Positions 5,913 through 6,566 of a stretch of 6,566 nt of DNA are shown here, piece by piece. The stretch lies in contig VGOH01000069.1 in NCBI GenBank assembly GCA_016875955.1, positions 1 to 6,566 on the forward strand, given 5' to 3'. The position numbers were made by a program, and so were the translations under genes. Positions within the stretch are counted from its first letter, which is position 1; every line of letters starts with the position of its first letter. A model generated the notes under the pieces. The model did not search any database, was not told the DNA's origin, and was given only the letters and a program-made list of their open reading frames with translations. The DNA comes from Chloroflexota bacterium (lineage in GTDB: Bacteria; Chloroflexota; Dehalococcoidia; Dehalococcoidales; RBG-16-60-22).

Positions 5913-6566
5913 CTTTCTCCTCGTCTTCGGTTACATCGCCAGTTGTTTTCGTTTTCCGACTTCGCCTGGTTATTGGCTTGGCCGGTCTTGCCTCAGCCGC
6001 CTCTTCAACGGCAACCTTGGCTGCCGCCATCGGTTTTGCCGCCCCGGTTTTTCTTTTAGCGGCTGGCTTCTCTTCGGCGGTGGCTTCGATTAATTCCGCA
6101 GTCGGGGCCTCCGCCGGCTTCGCCTCTTTTACCGCCGCTTTACGTCTCCGGGATGGCTTGGGCGCCGTTTCTTCCGGCTTTTCTTCGGCCGCGGCCACGG
6201 TTGCCGCTGCAGCTTCAGCTGCGGCCGGCGCTGCCTCAATGACCTCTTCTGTTATCTGAGCGACCGGTTCCGCCGCCATTTCCGCAGGCGCAGCTTCAAC
6301 AGCTATCTCCTTTGGCTCAGGAAGGACCTCACCTTTGAATATCCATACCTTAACGCCAATCCTGCCCAGAGTGGTGCGTGCTTCAGTGAAGCCGTAATCA
6401 ATATCCGCCCGCAAGGTATGCAGGGGGACTTGGCCTTCATGCATTGTCTGGCGGCGGGCAATTTCAGCATCGCCCAGTCGGCCGGAGCAGCTGACCCTTA
6501 TTCCCTTGGCACCTGCCTGCATGGTGCGGAAAATTGCCTGTTTCATGGCCCGGCGGTAGGCAATGC
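5890..6566 (-). CDS. rpsC: 30S ribosomal protein S3, 5' part missing, with long low-complexity C-terminal tail
   Basis: S3 lies in the head of the small subunit at the mRNA entry tunnel. The N-terminal and KH domains are off the right edge. The visible part starts within the C-terminal domain (IAYRRAMKQAIFRTMQAGAK, from 6564) and continues GRLGDAEIARR, VPLHTLRADIDYGFTEARTT and IGVKVWIFKGEVLP, all standard S3. Where most S3 proteins end or carry a short tail (about 25 residues in E. coli), this one continues for about 142 residues (6318 down to the stop at 5890). The tail is rich in Ala, Glu, Lys and Pro. It has no aromatic residue, Cys, His or Asn, and carries basic clusters (SRRRK, AAKRK, TRRSRK) between acidic stretches, so it is presumably disordered. 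The frame stays open throughout with no sign of a frameshift. The end overlaps rplP by 23 nt. An in-frame ATG at 6546 is internal, not the start. Confidence 0.97.
   Translation of the reverse strand, partial: IAYRRAMKQAIFRTMQAGAKGIRVSCSGRLGDAEIARRQTMHEGQVPLHTLRADIDYGFTEARTTLGRIGVKVWIFKGEVLPEPKEIAVEAAPAEMAAEPVAQITEEVIEAAPAAAEAAAATVAAAEEKPEETAPKPSRRRKAAVKEAKPAEAPTAELIEATAEEKPAAKRKTGAAKPMAAAKVAVEEAAEARPAKPITRRSRKTKTTGDVTEDEEKDATAETG
5917..5922 (-). promoter_or_regulatory. Shine-Dalgarno for rplP inside rpsC
   Basis: GAGGAG on the minus strand ends 4 nt before the ATG of rplP. It is formed by the Glu-Glu codons in the acidic last part of the S3 tail. It supports the L16 start at 5912 even though that start overlaps rpsC by 23 nt. 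Confidence 0.7.

Noticed and set aside
6200..6230. A short GCAGC/GCTGC inverted repeat that could be a hairpin
   Set aside because: The stem is only 5 bp, has no U-run and lies in Ala-rich coding sequence with many GC-rich repeats, so it is best explained by codon composition and not by a terminator.
5978..6259. An Ala/Ser-rich plus-strand frame opposite the S3 tail
   Set aside because: It is the complement of the repetitive Ala/Glu/Lys codons in the S3 tail; the low-complexity composition explains the open frame.
5893..6318. Possibility that the S3 tail is a frameshift artefact or a separate gene
   Set aside because: The frame runs unbroken from the conserved S3 domain to a stop inside the start of rplP, its composition is consistent throughout, and the rplP ribosome binding site sits in the tail codons. 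No separate start or protein family is visible.

Overview
The window is a stretch of the conserved bacterial S10/spc ribosomal-protein operon. Every gene is on the minus strand, so transcription runs from high to low coordinates. In transcription order the genes are rpsC (5' part missing at the right edge), rplP, rpmC, rpsQ, rplN, rplX, rplE, rpsN, rpsH, rplF, rplR, rpsE, rpmD, rplO and secY (3' part missing at the left edge). I see no mobile element, RNA gene, CRISPR array, internal promoter or terminator. The largest gap between genes is 23 nt, so there is little room for anything else.

Layout. Roughly 6566-4977 is the end of the S10 block (S3, L16, L29, S17). 4957-1433 is the spc block (L14, L24, L5, S14, S8, L6, L18, S5, L30), followed by L15 at 1446-982 and the SecY translocase subunit from 1001 to the left edge. 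L14, L24, L5, L6, L18, L15, L16, L29 and L30 belong to the large subunit. S3, S17, S14, S8 and S5 belong to the small subunit. SecY is the membrane channel through which many proteins leave the ribosome. Neighbouring genes are separated by -23 to +23 nt, and most Shine-Dalgarno sequences lie inside the end of the preceding gene, which points to one polycistronic, translationally coupled mRNA.

Organism. This is a bacterium with strong Shine-Dalgarno use, moderately GC-rich DNA, three GTG starts, a zinc-type (four-cysteine) S14 and a four-cysteine L24. Gene order and protein style would fit a Chloroflexota/Dehalococcoidia-like lineage. That is an impression from sequence style, not a demonstrated placement.

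What stands out is modest. S3 carries a low-complexity Ala/Glu/Lys/Pro tail of about 142 residues after the normal end of its fold. The best start of secY lies inside rplO, behind a near-perfect Shine-Dalgarno. At several junctions, Glu-rich C-terminal codons (GAG GAG and similar) double as the ribosome binding site of the next gene. I found no sign of a new biological system in this window.
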